From: Lentinus brumalis
Lineage: Eukaryota; Basidiomycota; Agaricomycetes; Polyporales; Polyporaceae
Reading direction: 5' to 3'
Length of the DNA stretch: 64,000 nucleotides
NCBI GenBank assembly: GCA_001792895.1
Contig: MARA01000005.1
Span: 1,116,001 to 1,180,000, forward strand
Below the pieces are notes generated by a model that saw only the letters and a list, made by a program, of their open reading frames with translations, ran no database searches and was not told the origin of the DNA. Shown one piece after another: positions 12,950 through 26,313 of the stretch. Position 1 is the stretch's first letter. Each line of letters opens with the position of its first letter. Made by a program: the position numbers and the translations under genes.

Positions 12950-15900
12950 GGCGCACATGGGAGCCACGCGGCCAACGTGGCGTCCATGTGAGAGCCACGG
13001 GCTCGGCTAACCCCCACGTCCCATTCTTTTTAGATGTCCTCTGTACGAGGGCGCTCCGATGTGCGTGAAACACGGTCTCGGCGGCAGCAGGAGGCGCGGC
13101 TGCGATTCCGAAGGAGGTGGAGATGCGGATTCGATAGGCCTCTTTGGCAGTACTATGTAGACCCTCGGTATTCCGATGTTGCACCAAGGTGGTGATTGAT
13201 ACATCCAGCGGTCCGCTCTTTCACCTGACGTGTATGCTTTGAGAACAAGGTCGTCGGCGTCCGAGACAGGTACGCAACAGCTCGAGCCGTGGAAATCGTG
13301 GGAACGTATTGGATCATTGTTAGGCGCAACGGAGAGAAGGGTGGTTAGTGGGTCGTACGACCGCTAACGCCCGACTCGCCTGCGTAAGGTAAATGTCTTG
13401 CTACGAGTGCGCGAATCTGTCAAAGCATGTCCACCAACGGCAACGGCAGAGGGAATGAAAGCTGTGAAAGCTGAGGGGTCCGTCATGAGAACGCGTATAC
13501 TTAGCATCAAGTGGCCTAGATGTGCCAAGGACGTGGCAGGATGATTCATCAGTCGTGTGAGCGAAACATAGTGTGTAAGTACTCACAAGCAGTGGCCACA
13601 CCCGCACGAGAGCGCAAGGTACCCAGCAGCTCCGCCGAGAATAACATCCGTACATGGAGAAGGCGTCCGGGTGTCATCCCGTGTGCACTGCATCGGAGTC
13701 TCACTGCGCGTGCGCCCGTCAGCTCCGAGGTCGTCGGTCCGAGGTGACGGATGCCAACAAAATGCTATCGTTGACGAACGCCAACGGCATGTGAGCCATG
13801 GGTGCAATGTCATACTTCGCGCATCGTGGTAACCATCCTTGAGTGCACCGGAGTTGGACGGGGCTGCGGAAGACCGCACTGGGAATTCACCGAGGATGCT
13901 CTGGAGTATGGACCAGTGAGTCATAGGGCATGCGGACATGCTCTCGGCGCATCCAATCAAAGATTAGATTGGTCGTTGAGTGTCGCATATGTGAACTCAA
14001 GGTGGTGACACAGCATTGGCAGACAAGGATCACGTTGGAGAGTGGCCACCGCGGTCGCAGCTCCCGACCGGGTCACTCATATGTATCATGTGTGAGCAAC
14101 TGCAGCATCTTCATTTACTGTGGAACAACTCGAAGTATACCAACACGCACAGCCGTGTCTTCCTGGGATGCACAGGTCGTGCCTCAAATGCTCCTGGAAG
14201 CACGCATGGTGACCGGACGTCCCTGCGGCCTCGCAAACAAACCACATACCCGTTCATCAATCTAGGTGGGTTGACTGAGATTTGACCTCATGGTACCGGT
14301 GGGAAGAGCTTGAGTGACGCTAGGCCCAGATAGGTGCGTCGGGACGATGCCGACCGTCCGCAGGCTGTCATACAACGATCTATAACCGACGCACAGTCAT
14401 AACGATTAGAAGACCAGCCATGGTGGTTAGTCGTTGCGGGTTCTGGAAGTGCACAGCAAGTGCTTACATCACGGCCATCCATACCCTTGCCCAGGAAGGC
14501 ACTCGCCGGTTTCCCACTCCATTTCGCGGACAATCAGGCCGCTCTGATTCTCAAAAAGGAACAAGGCAAAGCTGTATACCGCTGCCTGCGGTCGACCTGC
14601 GCATGGGTGGGAATCTGGGCAAAAGGCCGCTGCGTGGCTTGAGGCTCGATGGCCCGTCGCAGGAGCGGTAGAGATCGATGTCAGGCTGAAACGGTTCACA
14701 TTCAGGCATTGTTGTTGCGTTCGAAGGGCTGATCTGTTTGGCAACCCCCCACAGGAGAGTCAGAGTCAGCAAGGTACGATGAGCGGTTTAGAGCCCACGT
14801 TTTGGCATCGCGGCGTGAGGACAAGTTCTGAAAGTTACACTGCGTGGACGCCACGGCCGAACCCGGGGTGGGATCTCAGATCAACCAAAGCGCTCCGACT
14901 CGCGCGCTGCGGCGTCGGTGTCGTCTTGTCTTCTTCCACTGGCTGCAATACCCGGCTCATTCTTGCGTATGCGCTCATCATGAATACATCTGCTGGACTT
15001 CGAGGAAAGATCTCAGACCTTCTCAGGAGCACAAGTCGCCTGGGGAATGCTACTTGACCAGCATCTTACGCATCGGGGGCCGACCCGTAACCCGTAAACG
15101 ACGGCCATGCGTTAGCTGACTTCAAAGGTCGAATCATACCATTTGGCTGCGTTGCGCACGGTACATTACTGGTATGTACGCGGCTGGTTGTATGTATCAT
15201 TCAACATTGCACCATCCCCTCGGAAGCTCTGCAGCCTCTGCTCTCTGGTTCTTCGGGTATGTGAGGGCAGGGCTGCCTGAGTGCCTGGAAGAAGAAGCAA
15301 ACTGTGTGCCTTCCTGTTGGACGTGACCGCATCCGGCACCCGCTCCATACCAACCCACAGCTCAGGCTGTTGCCAGTGTGTCAGTGCGTAGTTCACCGGC
15401 AAGCGCCTTCTCCGGAGTGTATCGCCGCATGCAATCTCGGACTGACATCAAGTCACTAACCGGCGTAGGTCGATATTCATTGGACGAACAGTGGATGCGC
15501 TGCCAGTGCCTACGCGTCGACTCTAGTTCACGACCAGCTCTGCACTTTCTGCTATTTGGCGCGCAATCGACGGCACCGAAAATCGCTGAGTCGTTCATCG
15601 CACGTGTCGGATGTGGCCATCCAGCACCGCTCGGCGCGATATCACCGGAGAGAAGTGGCCTTTGGCGGCCGCACGAGCATGTAGCAAGAACATGCATATT
15701 CCGATAGGTACGCACGCACGCCTGCCTTTGTTCTACTTTCCGTATCTCTGCTGCCGGCGCTGAGTCAGTGGTCACTCACAGGGTATGTTCCGAGGGACAC
15801 TCTGGTTAACTGCGAACAGATCGAGATGAGGGCTGGGAACATCCCTCCGGCTCGGCGACTCCCATGCACACATGCTTGGTTCTCCACCTACCGACTCGCT

Positions 15901-16376
15901 GCGGTCATCTTGACGCCCATTACGACGCTTACCCGATGCCTTGTCACAGCATTCTATCATCACATCCGGCGGCCTGAAGCAGACCGGCCATTACCATCCA
16001 CTGCGACCTGGCAAGATCAGCAAAAGAACAAGGGAGCTTCCACGTGGGACGCCCTTCCTCCAAGGTCTCATTCGGCGAGACCGCACTGGGGCCTTTGCCC
16101 GTTCAACGCGTCAACTGCACATTAACATGGGACAATGTGAGTCCTGACGTCTTCACAGCTAGTTTGCACGGACTGGCCCGCCCGTTCCTAGCGGCTCTGT
16201 TTGCAAACCGCAAACTTGCAACATGTTCGGTCCGCGGATTCTTATAGCGCGCACCCATAGTGATCGCCATGGAGCACAGCCGACCACCCTCCTTCGTATA
16301 TAGCGTGAGGTTCATCGGATGAGCTTAGACACCAACATTCACCTCTTCTCCTCGCCGCTCCCGTTCAATACTCACC

Positions 16377-18462
16377 ATGTCTGCACAATCTCCTCTGGAA
16401 CGCGGCCGTGCTTGTTCTCGATGCAGGTCAGCCGAATACTCTCTGCTTGTGGCACAACCTTATCCTCAGTTACCATCTCCAGACGCCGCAAGATGGTTAG
16501 TATGACGTGCTACAGACTTGCATCCTTGCTCATAGCTGTCCGATAGCGATGCGACGGGCTGCGTCCTGCATGCGGCCAGTGTGTGCGTGCTGAGCGCGCC
16601 GAGGATTGTGAATACCTCGACGGCCCTGGGCCCACGCAAAACCAAATTCTCGAGGGAAGAATCGCTGAGATTGAAGGCAGAATCGCTCAAATCACAGCTG
16701 AATCGGCACCGTTAACACTGGTCGATCCTTACGCCGCGTGGCGCCAGGCACAACGGAACGCCGAACAGAGCCGCAGGGACCCCATGCGATCGTTGTAGGT
16801 CCTAACATTGCTTGCAGTAGGCCATGAAGCTGACCTTCATCTTCCAGGGTCCGGAGCTTCTTCCAGAGCGCGGCAGAGTTCGGCTTCTTCCTGCACATTC
16901 ATCGTTTCCTGGATCGAGTGTTCTACCCGTCTGCAACCGGCGCACACAGTCTCCGCATCCTGCGCAACGTCATCCACCTCATTGGCGCAAAGCTGTTGAA
17001 CGACCCACAAGAGCAGGCATATCTCACTCGCGCTCTGCAAGAGATGCCAACTGCCACAGCGCTGCGCGAGGACCCGGCTAGCGCGTTGTACGTGATGCAA
17101 GCCGAAGTTCTCCTTGCCAACTACTTCTACAATGGCGGCCGCCAGCTTGAGGGAGTCTACCATACCAACGCAGCCGTCTCAATTGCGGTCGCTTCGAGGC
17201 TGCACATGATTCGCAGCTCACGGCGTAGCAGGACCGCTGCCGATGCCAACACTTACAGTCTTCCGATGCCGGCAGATACGCTCGAGGAGGGTGAACGCAT
17301 CAACGGCTTTTGGACCGTTTTCATCCTCGATCGTTGCTGGGCCATCGCTTCTGGATCAGCCCCCGCCTTTACCGACGACGAGGCGATGGGTACACAGATA
17401 GACACGCCGTGGCCCATGGATCTGACACACTATCAAAGCGTATGTCATCGACTTATGTCGTCCTTCTCGCACTGACGGCAACAATGTCTTTATCAGCATC
17501 CGTTCCCTAGCGACTTCCGCTCCTCACGCACGGTGAAATCGTTCATCGCAGGCACTGACGGAGACGCCAACATGGCAACTCAGAGTCTTCTGGCCACGCA
17601 GGCCAAAGCCGCCATTCTTTACGAGGGCGCAACGCGTCTGGCGTCCCGATACGGCCCCTGTAAGCCACGGCTTTCAATCCCCATGGGAGTTAGATATCTG
17701 ATCTTCGCTGAGATGAATTAGCTTCGCACTCCAGCTTTAGGGCTCTCGATGACCGCATCGAGCGATTCAAGCACGCACTGCCGCGCATCGAGCGGTTTGA
17801 CCCGACTCGGGCAGACATCGTGCGCGCAGCGCTCTTCACGCATACCCTGGCGCACTGTGCTAGCATCCAGCTGCATACCCCTGTTGTCCAGCAGCTGACT
17901 GCGAACAGTCCGACGTACCAGGCTGCTCATGCGGCTGTGAGGGACCTGCGGAATCTGAGTGATATCCGTGTCCTCACCTGTGTCAACCCATTCATGGGGG
18001 TGAGTCTGTCCCTCCTCCCTTGTCCCCGATTCTGCTCCCACTGCCGATCCGAGCCATGCAATACGTACCCCCTGAGAGGATGCTTGTTTCACGGTGTTTC
18101 ACCTGTGGCCTTGTCGTGAGCTCATCGTAGATTGACTTCTCTCTCACACGACAGATCCTATGGGCGTCGGTAGCTCGAGTGATCACTCAAGGCATCGCGA
18201 CTGGGCGGCGTCTGCGCGCAGCGGGTGGGGCGGCCCCATCGCAGAGCCCGCCTGACGAGAACACGCTGCTTTCTGAGCTGAGCCGAATCCTCGAAGCCAT
18301 GGAGCAGAATGCACCTCTGTCTCCGCTGATGAGTACGTCGGCATCTCTTCTTGACGATGATATATTGATTCATATCTGACATGCACGTTCTGTTCCTGTC
18401 TATTTGCACTGCATCCAGGTGCGCAGATCGCGCTCTTCCGCTCCTCCCCACGGTCCTCCTGA
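16377..18462 (+). CDS. Zn(II)2Cys6 fungal transcription factor
   Basis: Model: join(16377..16426,16483..16495,16547..16794,16848..17439,17497..17659,17722..17999,18155..18332,18419..18462), 521 aa. The DNA-binding zinc cluster is assembled across three exons: ACSRC, then RRRKM from a 13-nt exon (16483-16495), then RCDGLRPACGQCVRAERAEDC, giving the six-Cys spacing of the family. A short linker with a helical repeat (ILEGRIAEIEGRIAQI) follows and may dimerise. The middle (FGFFLHIHRF, NGFWTVFILDRCWA) matches the fungal-specific transcription-factor middle region. Such proteins bind CGG-type sites in the nucleus and control metabolic genes; the target here is unknown. All exon phases close. The 155-nt intron 18000-18154 is longer than the others. 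No obvious pathway partner lies next to it. Confidence 0.88.
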
Positions 18463-19262
18463 AGAAGAACAAAGACTGGATCTGAGGGTTCTGCGGCCCA
18501 CTGCGCTCTTGCGAGAGTGCGGATAGGACGACGTCACCGTGCGTGGATGTCACGACTCATCCTCCTCAACAATCACGCAGGTTTCACGTCCACTTAGCCC
18601 CATGCCTGGGTCAATATTTCGAATTCGTGTTGATTTCTTGACATTCGCTCGCATTCGTCGCCTTTCTTCCCGTCTTCATCTTGACACCTATAATGACTTC
18701 ATTATTCTCAGAGCTTCGCTTTCTTGACGATCCCGTCTTCCCTCTACTGTACCGCCGATATTTATGTTCGCTCTAGATTTGTCTTGGACCATGTATTGCC
18801 TAAATGTGCTCTCCGGGCCGTTGCCCCAGACTCCCAAGTTGTAGCATAATATATTAGAAGACCTGTGTCATGCTGTGGCATTCCATGCTGTATCGGCGTA
18901 TGTATCAGAACTACTCAATCAATGTGGACGTTACCTCATCATCAGGCTGTTCTGGATCGGAGGTACCTGTTCGACATCATCAATCCTTCCAGTACATGCC
19001 CGCCGGACTCAAGCAAATGCGAACGGCGCACAAGGAACAACTATCGACCCCAACAATCTTCTCTGATTCACCTGTCAATATTACATTCCCGATACTGTAC
19101 CACACAGTGCACAGTGCACACGAGACTTGCGAAATTTGACGCACAGGAGCCCACAAGCGATGAAGCCTACGCATACACGTGGATACGACACAGACGGAAC
19201 GAACAGAACGCAGTCCAGCGGAATTAAACGGTGACGCTGCGAATCGACGACATACCACCGGA
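18463..19262. other. Convergent 3' intergenic region
   Basis: Lies between the ends of the converging transcription-factor (+) and Ser/Pro-rich (-) genes. AT-richer than its surroundings (for example the stretch around 18850), consistent with 3'UTRs and polyadenylation signals. No coding or RNA feature is supported. Confidence 0.5.
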
Positions 19263-21734
19263 CTACGTCCGAAGCTTGGTGAAAATGCTCCGCAATGGCA
19301 CAGGCATCCTGCTCCCGCCGCCGTTCCTTGTACCCGCATGGACGGGCGCCCCTCCGCAGAGATTCTCCTTCGCAACGGCCTCTGACCGCCTCCGCGCATT
19401 CCCATCCCGCTCGCGGCGCGGGTGCAGAGGGGCCGAAACCACGCGTGCGCCGCGGCCATCGGCGCTGACGTTCTGCTGCCCCCGGCCTTTCGAAGCCGGA
19501 CGTATGTTTTGGACAGAGATATGCCGCACAGAGGCGAAACCCGGCTTGACGGGGATGAGCACATCAGGCTTGTGCTGTATGGGCATCCGCTGTCGGGAGT
19601 TGATCGACTTGAGCGGCGCACGACGTTGCGCCTCGAGTAGGACAGAAGTCGGAGGATGCAGGATGGGAGCGCCGACGACCGCACCACCCTCCCCGGATCC
19701 TACGACAGATGCAGTCGCTGTAGGACAAGAAGCCTGTGGACGCCGTGCGAGCGCCCGAACGGCGGGGTGCTTGGCCATGGTGCCCCCGTGATGGGACGAC
19801 GGCGTCGGAGGAAGTGGCGCGATTGGCGGGGATGTGACGGAGGACTGGTGTTTCCGGGCGTGGCTGTCACCGCCCGAAGATGCGGGAGAGTGACATTCGC
19901 GCAATGGAGAGCTTCTGAGCGGTGCTGCTGTCAAGGACGCGTGCTTGCCACCAGAGTGATTGGGTGGCTCGAGATGACGTCTTGAGGCTACGGCCGGACA
20001 AGGCGTGTATGACCTAGTAATGCCAGGCGGCTCGGAAGGGACTTCGGGGTCCGGTCGCCGTTCGTCGGTGACAGAGTACTCGTGAAGGCTGGGCACGGAC
20101 GAGAAGCGGACGCTCTTCTTCTCCTTCAGGATTCCTCGCACCGGAAACTTCGCGCTGCTGGTGCTGGACGGGCGCGAATTTGGTGGTGTAAACACGCCCC
20201 CATCCGTCGATGCGGCCACAGGCGCAGGCAACTGAATCCAGCCGGGAGTCTCGAAGGGGACAGGTCGGTCGAAATCGTCGGACAAAAGCTCGATGGTGCA
20301 GCCTGCGGCAGAAGGGAAAACCTTGGAAATCTTCCGTGCCTTCCCAATCTTCTCCAGTTCGAAGCTCGAGTCAGCGTGAGACTCTGGTGCCTGTATGATG
20401 ACAGTCTTCCGCCGCAGCTGTTTCAGGCTCGCAGGGGTCTGTGGTGGATGGTCCCCTTCGCTGCTTTCACCGCTCGAGGAGTCCGACAGGGCTGGGGGAG
20501 ACGCGATCGACGAGGGAAAGCCTTCGCAGACAGGAGTGGCGGCTTCCGCGGCGTAAGGAAGGTCCCCGGCGGGCGACGGCGGAGGAGAGATGTCGGCGCG
20601 AAGACCCCGACTTGCATGCCATTCAACGACGAGATCCTGCGTGAACGCCCACTCGTCCTCATCAACTTCTGGGAGCTGCGCAGACGACACCATGCCCAGC
20701 GGGTCTCCGGCTCCATCTTCGCACGAGGTGGGTGGGAGTTGGTGGGAGTGAAAGGAGGGGGAGGAACTAGCGCCTTCAAGCTGTTGCACATGGCTGAGAG
20801 GCCCATGGTGAACTTCGACGGGTCGCCGGACGAGAACGAGAAGGTGGGTGACTGGCAGCCCGGAGACGGAGATCCAAGGAAGGCTGAGGAAATGTCCGGG
20901 TAAGTGTCGTGGTCGTTGCCGGACTGCCGAGCCATCTTCTTTGGCTTGCGTAGAGACAGCGCAGGCGGTGGCTTCTTGCCTCGTCGGACTGCAAGCGGGA
21001 CCTCGTGGAGCAAGTTCTGAGAGGACTCAAGAGAGACCGGGAGGACCGCAATCGAGTTCGAAACCGTGATCGTCGGGACGTAGGTCGACACCAGACCGTC
21101 ATGGGCGGGATCTCCAGGGACCACATTCGATGAGATGAGAGCATGCGCAGCAGAGGAGTAAGATAGAGGAGCTGTGCCATCTTCTAAAGCGGCGAGCTTC
21201 GCCGGGCTGACGGAAGTTGTGTCGGAGGAACAGCGACCGTCACCAGTATCAGACGAGCCCAGTAGCGGAATCTCCGCGAGTGATACAGATGAAGCAAGCT
21301 GTGGTAGTTCCAGACATTCTGGTTTGCGGCAGAGTGAGAAAGGAGAGACGTCGTCAAAGGAATGTGAGCTGGTTGAGGTGGAGGAGAAACTGAGGCGGGT
21401 GTCAAGGATACTGTCGTCGGCGAGGGAAGAGCCGGAGAGGATGTCGACGATGTCTAAGGTCGCAGTCGACGACGCAGACGATATCTCCTTCGTGGCCATT
21501 GTTGAGGAGGGGATGGTGAGATGGCGTCTGAGGTGGGGAAGACTCCCGGGGCTGGCTGACATGGACGTCTCGGGGTAGGTGGCTGACATGCCCCAAACCG
21601 CGTACCGAAGCAGCAACTGCCCGACACTCACGCACCTGTATCCTCCTGATTTCCGAGTCCTCCGACTCAGACAATCGCGAGAGTCTGTCCTTCACGCACA
21701 TGATACGAGGGGCGCTGCTTGGTCCCGGATCCAT
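19263..21734 (-). CDS. Large Ser/Pro-rich, probably disordered protein with an RVxF-like motif
   Basis: Model: complement(join(19263..20668,20725..21568,21636..21734)), 782 aa. Two long frames (exons 2 and 3) join through a 56-nt intron and close in phase, giving NSHPPQVDEDEWAFTQDLVVEW across the junction region. The protein is rich in Ser, Pro and Thr, with many SP/TP sites, typical of a phospho-regulated disordered protein. No catalytic domain is visible. GILKEKKSVRFSSVP contains KSVRF, which fits the RVxF docking consensus for protein phosphatase 1; this is an inference from a short motif only. The N-terminal exon (from M at 21734) is the least certain; an in-frame M exists further upstream at 21803. 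Long antisense frames over this gene are judged shadows of its GC-rich codon use. Confidence 0.65.
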
Positions 21735-22740
21735 CGCTCTGTCGCCCTTTGGAGCATGGTGATACTGATACCAACCAAGGTTTCTGGCTGGAAGCAATGT
21801 CATACGAATATGTGCAGTAGAGTACAGTCTGGGCTGGTCTGAGACTCTGAGTCTGCGAGATGGTCGTGATGGATGTCACTGTCAGGATGATGAGGGCATC
21901 GTGGCGTGGGAGGCGCTCGTCGGCTAGCTTTTCAATTTGCGCGGTTCCACCATCGCCAACGAACGCATCCCTCGACTCTTCCTCGACCTCGACCGCGCCG
22001 TCGGCCTCGGTATTTCTGTCGCTACTCTACACCTGCGCTCGTCGCTGAGCTCGGGGGCTCGTGCGGCATCGCACTTCGTCGCTCATCCTTCTCTGGAAAT
22101 TTGACACGCGCACCGCCATCCTCTACGCCTAGTACCTCTCTTCGCCGCCGCTATCGCTATATCCTTATTCCTTATACCCACCACGTTCGCTCTCATTGAG
22201 ACCTACGTCTTATGCTCTCCTGTTGAATTGGATTAACTTATACCTCTCCTTCGCCCCACATCTCTGTTCTGGTGAGTCTCCCTCCATCCCGGTCTCTTTC
22301 ATGATGAACCTTCTATTATATTTGCACGTCAGTCTGAGTGTTCCTCGGGACACGGTAGATGCTATCTTTTCGCATATCTGATCCATCATCTCTAGCCTCG
22401 TCTCAGAGTGCGAGTAGACGCTGATGCCCTCCTTGTCCCACAGTATACACCCGCATTCCACCAAGACGGCGTAATCCACGTCTCATGTGAGTCACATTCA
22501 CTTCGGACGCAATCAGGGCGGAGGATTTCGAGGAGGACTTCTGCGTTGTTACTGGTTGACACGGAGGGAGGCAGGACCTGGACACATCTTCGGTGGCTAG
22601 GTGGAGTTTCATCACCTTCGGCATTGTTGCTCGTAGAAATCTTCACTGCTCCTGTCGCACATCATTTCCGTCTTGCGAAGCGTTTCAATCAGTAGAGAAG
22701 CTTATAATACGTTCTTACCAGACGCGATAATCATACGCCC
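21735..22740. other. Divergent intergenic/promoter region
   Basis: Separates the Ser/Pro-rich gene (-) and the ELMO gene (+). It includes pyrimidine-rich DNA (about 21960-22290) typical of fungal promoters and leaders, and a possible 5'-UTR intron donor (GTGAGT at about 22271). A 95-codon frame (22408-22695) has no recognisable domain. Confidence 0.4.
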
Positions 22741-25700
22741 ATGTCCTCGTATCCCTCTGGCGAGGGCGGCTCCCAATTACCCCCTACACCTACTCTCTCC
22801 AACCCTCCGACGAATGGCAAGTCTTCACAGGTCAAGGGTGGCCTCGTTCCGACCAACAATGTAACGACCAAGGAGGGCATGACGGTCCGGACACGTATAG
22901 AGCCGAGCTTGGCGGTCGAGGATGTGATTCGGCAACTTTGTATCAGCCTTAAATTGAAGGATCCTCCAGCAGTCTATGCTCTCCGGGATGAGAATGACGA
23001 GTTGGTTACCAATGACAACATGAGGAAGAAGATTAAGGGGAAGGTCAACCTGAAGTGAGTGTCCGCTGTCTCATGCTTCATACCCGCTCGATCCAAACGA
23101 ATCACGCTCCCTTCCGTCTCCTGTATCAAGGCTTGTCAATGCGCCTGCGATTGAAGCTGCTGAGATCGTTGAGAAGCTTGGCGCGAGAGACGCAAAACTG
23201 GGCCTCGCGCTCACATCCTTGCGCAAGCTCATCCGAGTACGTGTATGCCCCTCATCTTGTTCGCATACTTGCTCAAAGTCCATGCAGGAAGAGCAGTTTG
23301 CGAACGAATTCCTGCAACGGGATGGGCTGCACGAGCTCATTGACGTCATCAACACCTCACATGGCAATATTCTCGCCGTTAGTATCTCCCAGGTCGCGCT
23401 AAGAGAGCGATCCTCTGACATCGCGTACAGTACGCTTTGACAGCAATGCAGAACCTGATGGAGCTCGACTACGGGTGGGCCAACCTCGACAACTCCTTCA
23501 TCCTCAAGGTCGTCCAGATTCTCTCCTCCGAGCAATCCCTCATCAACGTCTGTCGGCCTGCAACTGCTATCCTCAAGAAGCTTGTAGAGGCCGACCCGAG
23601 CAGCGCGTCAGGAGTTCATGCTCCAAGCTCGAGCAGAGGGCCACCGTCACCGCCTCCCGGCTCCGTGTATAGATACGGCTTCGACGTCGTCTTCGAGCAG
23701 ATGCGCAAGGAGAGACGATTGCTAGAGACCGTGGTCAGCAGACTGGGGAGTGCTGACACCACTATGGCACTGTACAGGTGCGTCTGGCATGTTTGGATCT
23801 CGTTCGAGGATGCGGACTCACACCGGAATAGCATGATGTTGATTAACTCACTCCTGGCGCACGCGAGCGATCCAAGATGGGACGAGTTCATCGCTGAGCT
23901 GGAGCGGCTAAACGTTCGGAAAGCCGTCATCGTACGTCCTGCCTCACTATGATGACCGTATGCGGCTCACATTTCGTGAACAGCGCCTCATGTCGTCACA
24001 TACCATCGAGGACCTCACGTCATGTATCCTGGATTTCCAAGCGAACATGGTGCGCGTGACATTCCGGAAGAAGACCACCCTTGTCGAGCCCGACTTCGAG
24101 CCCCTGCACAGCACCGCGCTTCAGTTCATATGGGAGCAGAGCAAGTTGCAGGAGGAGCGAGAAGATGCGATGACGCTCATCAAATGGCGCAAGCTCGGAT
24201 TCGACACGGAAGATATCGGGCATGAGTTCAGGGAAGTCGGTGTACTCGGCCTGGACTGTCTGGTGCGTCTCGATGGTTGAATGGCGTCGGGGACGGTGCT
24301 GACTATCGGACGCAGAAATACTTTGTAGAGAAGGATCCCGACTACTGGGCAAAGGTCGTGCAGGAACAGCTGAGTCGACCCGAGGAGCGGCGGTGTCCAA
24401 TTGCGAAGGCTTCAAACGAAGTGACCGACCTCCTGTCCGAGCATTGGGCTATCTATGCGCCTGGTTGTGCGTCCCCATCCTTTGCTCATTTCTTCAAGCC
24501 TCGTGCTTTCATGCTGACGTTGAGGCGGTTCTGTAGACTCGACATCAACGACGTTCCAGCCGTTCTTTTTGAACTTCTACAAGGTTCACTCGCTAGCTCT
24601 ACAATTCTTCCTTCGCATGTGGAATGAGAGCGGTTCGTCGACCGGTGACTTCCCGAGACTTGTAGCGTTGACCAGAAGCCAGTGAGTATCCGCCCGAGGA
24701 ACCCTTGTCCCAGGCACGGCGCCTACATGGCCGACTGACTTACATGCATCACCAGGGTCAAGGTCGCCTTGAAGAGGGAGAACATACGGCCTTGGCACGA
24801 GGTCGAGCAGGAATTCCTCGAATGCGAGTATCGTGCCGTTCGTGACAGGCAGATGCAGGAGCTGGAAATGGAGGACGACATCATGAGCAAGATTCCAGTT
24901 CGGTGAGTGGCATAACTCTGCCCCTTACTGCGTCAGCTGACGGCTTCTCCAGCAACCTCCGGGCGAAGCTGTACAAGGAGTCATTCGAGTTCGTACGCCA
25001 ACAGCGGATCCACTGTCTCCTGGAGGGTGCCTGGTTCATGAACGGCATCCCGCTGGCCACCACAGTTCCCCGAGATACCCTGAAACGTCCAACACGACCG
25101 TGGCGTTTCTTGAGATTGGTAAGGACGTTCGCGTTGCTTCTTATCATGCATCATTGATTGACTGTATGCGCTCCTCCAGGATGCCGGTCTCAAATATCTG
25201 CATTATGTCGACAGTGCGGTCAAGTTCCCCGTGCGAAAGGGGCTGGAAGACCTCCCCGAGCGCATTGAGATCGCGATGATTAGTGAGGTCGCGACGGGGA
25301 CCTGCGCGCCCTTCCCACACATTCGCGGTGACCAGGCGGACCTCCCACTCGGCTCGAGTTCCCCTCTGCTCGCGTCGAGCCTCTCGTTCTCGTTGCTCAG
25401 CACGAGCGGCGGCTCTCTGGCCGATCAGATCGCCCCTGATCAGGCACGCTGGGCGGATTGGACCGATGGGCTGAACATGCTAAGAAGAGATGGCGGCCAC
25501 GTTGCGTCGCAGGAGACGGAGTTGTTTGTCCAGGCGCTGACCGAGATCGGGCTCAAGATTAAGCTGCTAGGTTCGTGGCGTCCTCCTTTGTGCCCGTTTA
25601 GGGCCTGGTCGGTTGGTTAGATGCTAACCTCGCCGCGTTCATGCAGATCTCTCTGGAGAGAAGGTCGAAATTCCAAGCGGGCTCGTGGCTGGTCCCCCGC

Positions 25701-25753
25701 CAACCAACAGCGACTTCTTCTTCTCTGATTTGGCGTATGATCCGCCGGCATAG
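22741..25753 (+). CDS. ELMO/CED-12 family protein (Rac-GEF adaptor-like)
   Basis: Model: join(22741..23054,23131..23236,23288..23377,23431..23777,23832..23931,23984..24262,24316..24463,24537..24681,24756..24902,24953..25118,25180..25570,25647..25753), 779 aa. The N-terminal part contains an armadillo-like region (AYALTAMQNLMELDYGW, NFSF-type helices), the middle the ELMO domain (LIKWRKLGFDTEDIGHEF, then DCLKYFVEKDP, then LSEHWAIYAP), and the C-terminal part a PH-like fold (MNGIPLATTVP, PWRFLRLDAGLKYLHYVD). Animal ELMO proteins pair with DOCK-type exchange factors to activate Rac and actin remodelling at the membrane; a similar adaptor role is inferred. Twelve exons, all closing in frame, with introns of 50-77 nt. 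The start (MSSYPSGEGGSQ) is the first ATG of the long opening frame. Confidence 0.88.
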
Positions 25754-26313
25754 GGACGTGCGTGCACACTGCTCCCGCTTCGTCTCACTTCCCGATTACC
25801 TCTATTTTATGCTATGCTTCGTGTCCTGGGACTACTCCTGCGCTAGCGCTTGACATATGCCTGCTAACCTCCAATCCAAATATCTAGTTCCCTTGTATGT
25901 ATTGGCACTTCTCGACGACTCAAGTCAGTCAGCGATAATGGTGACATCGATGTATGTAGTACGTACCGCTTGATCTCTTTTTCTCTTCCATATACCAATA
26001 CTGTCGTGCGATATCGACTCTCTCCTCCTTACTGATCGAGGACTTTGCACGAGCTCAAATCATTCAGGTCGTGAGTGTTTAGTTGAAGTTTGCAAACCCG
26101 AATGCGATGTCGCCCCCCTTCAGATGACTTCGGCTGATGAGATCTCCCCCGCAGACTCACCGGGTTGAACTTACCGAGGTAGCGGGTGTGTTATCTCGTT
26201 GGTGGGAGTCGAGGTCAGTCGGGACTTGTCTGTGGGACCTCACTGTACCTGCGATATAATGCCCTGCGAACGGGACCACGCGAAGTCTCCTCTCGCCATA
26301 ACGACTCTGCACC
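25754..26313. other. Intergenic region, ELMO 3' end to first SDR
   Basis: Likely the 3'UTR of the ELMO gene (25754 to about 26000) and the promoter of the first dehydrogenase. No coding, RNA or repeat feature is supported. Confidence 0.5.

Larger units (their letters stand above)
11640..16376. other. 4.7-kb gene-poor region
   Basis: No gene is supported on either strand. Many short frames exist, with scattered splice-like GTAAGT/TACTTAC strings (for example near 12363, 12535 and 13574) but no exon chain that makes a recognisable protein. It contains an 8-bp perfect hairpin (12434-12452) and a three-copy 15-mer repeat (12876-12949), listed separately. It could hold strongly decayed genes or an unrecognised non-coding gene. 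Confidence 0.45.

Noticed and set aside
20082..20903. 273-codon plus-strand frame opposite the Ser/Pro-rich gene
   Set aside because: It is the mirror of GC-rich codons in the better-supported minus-strand gene; Arg/Gly-rich with no domain.
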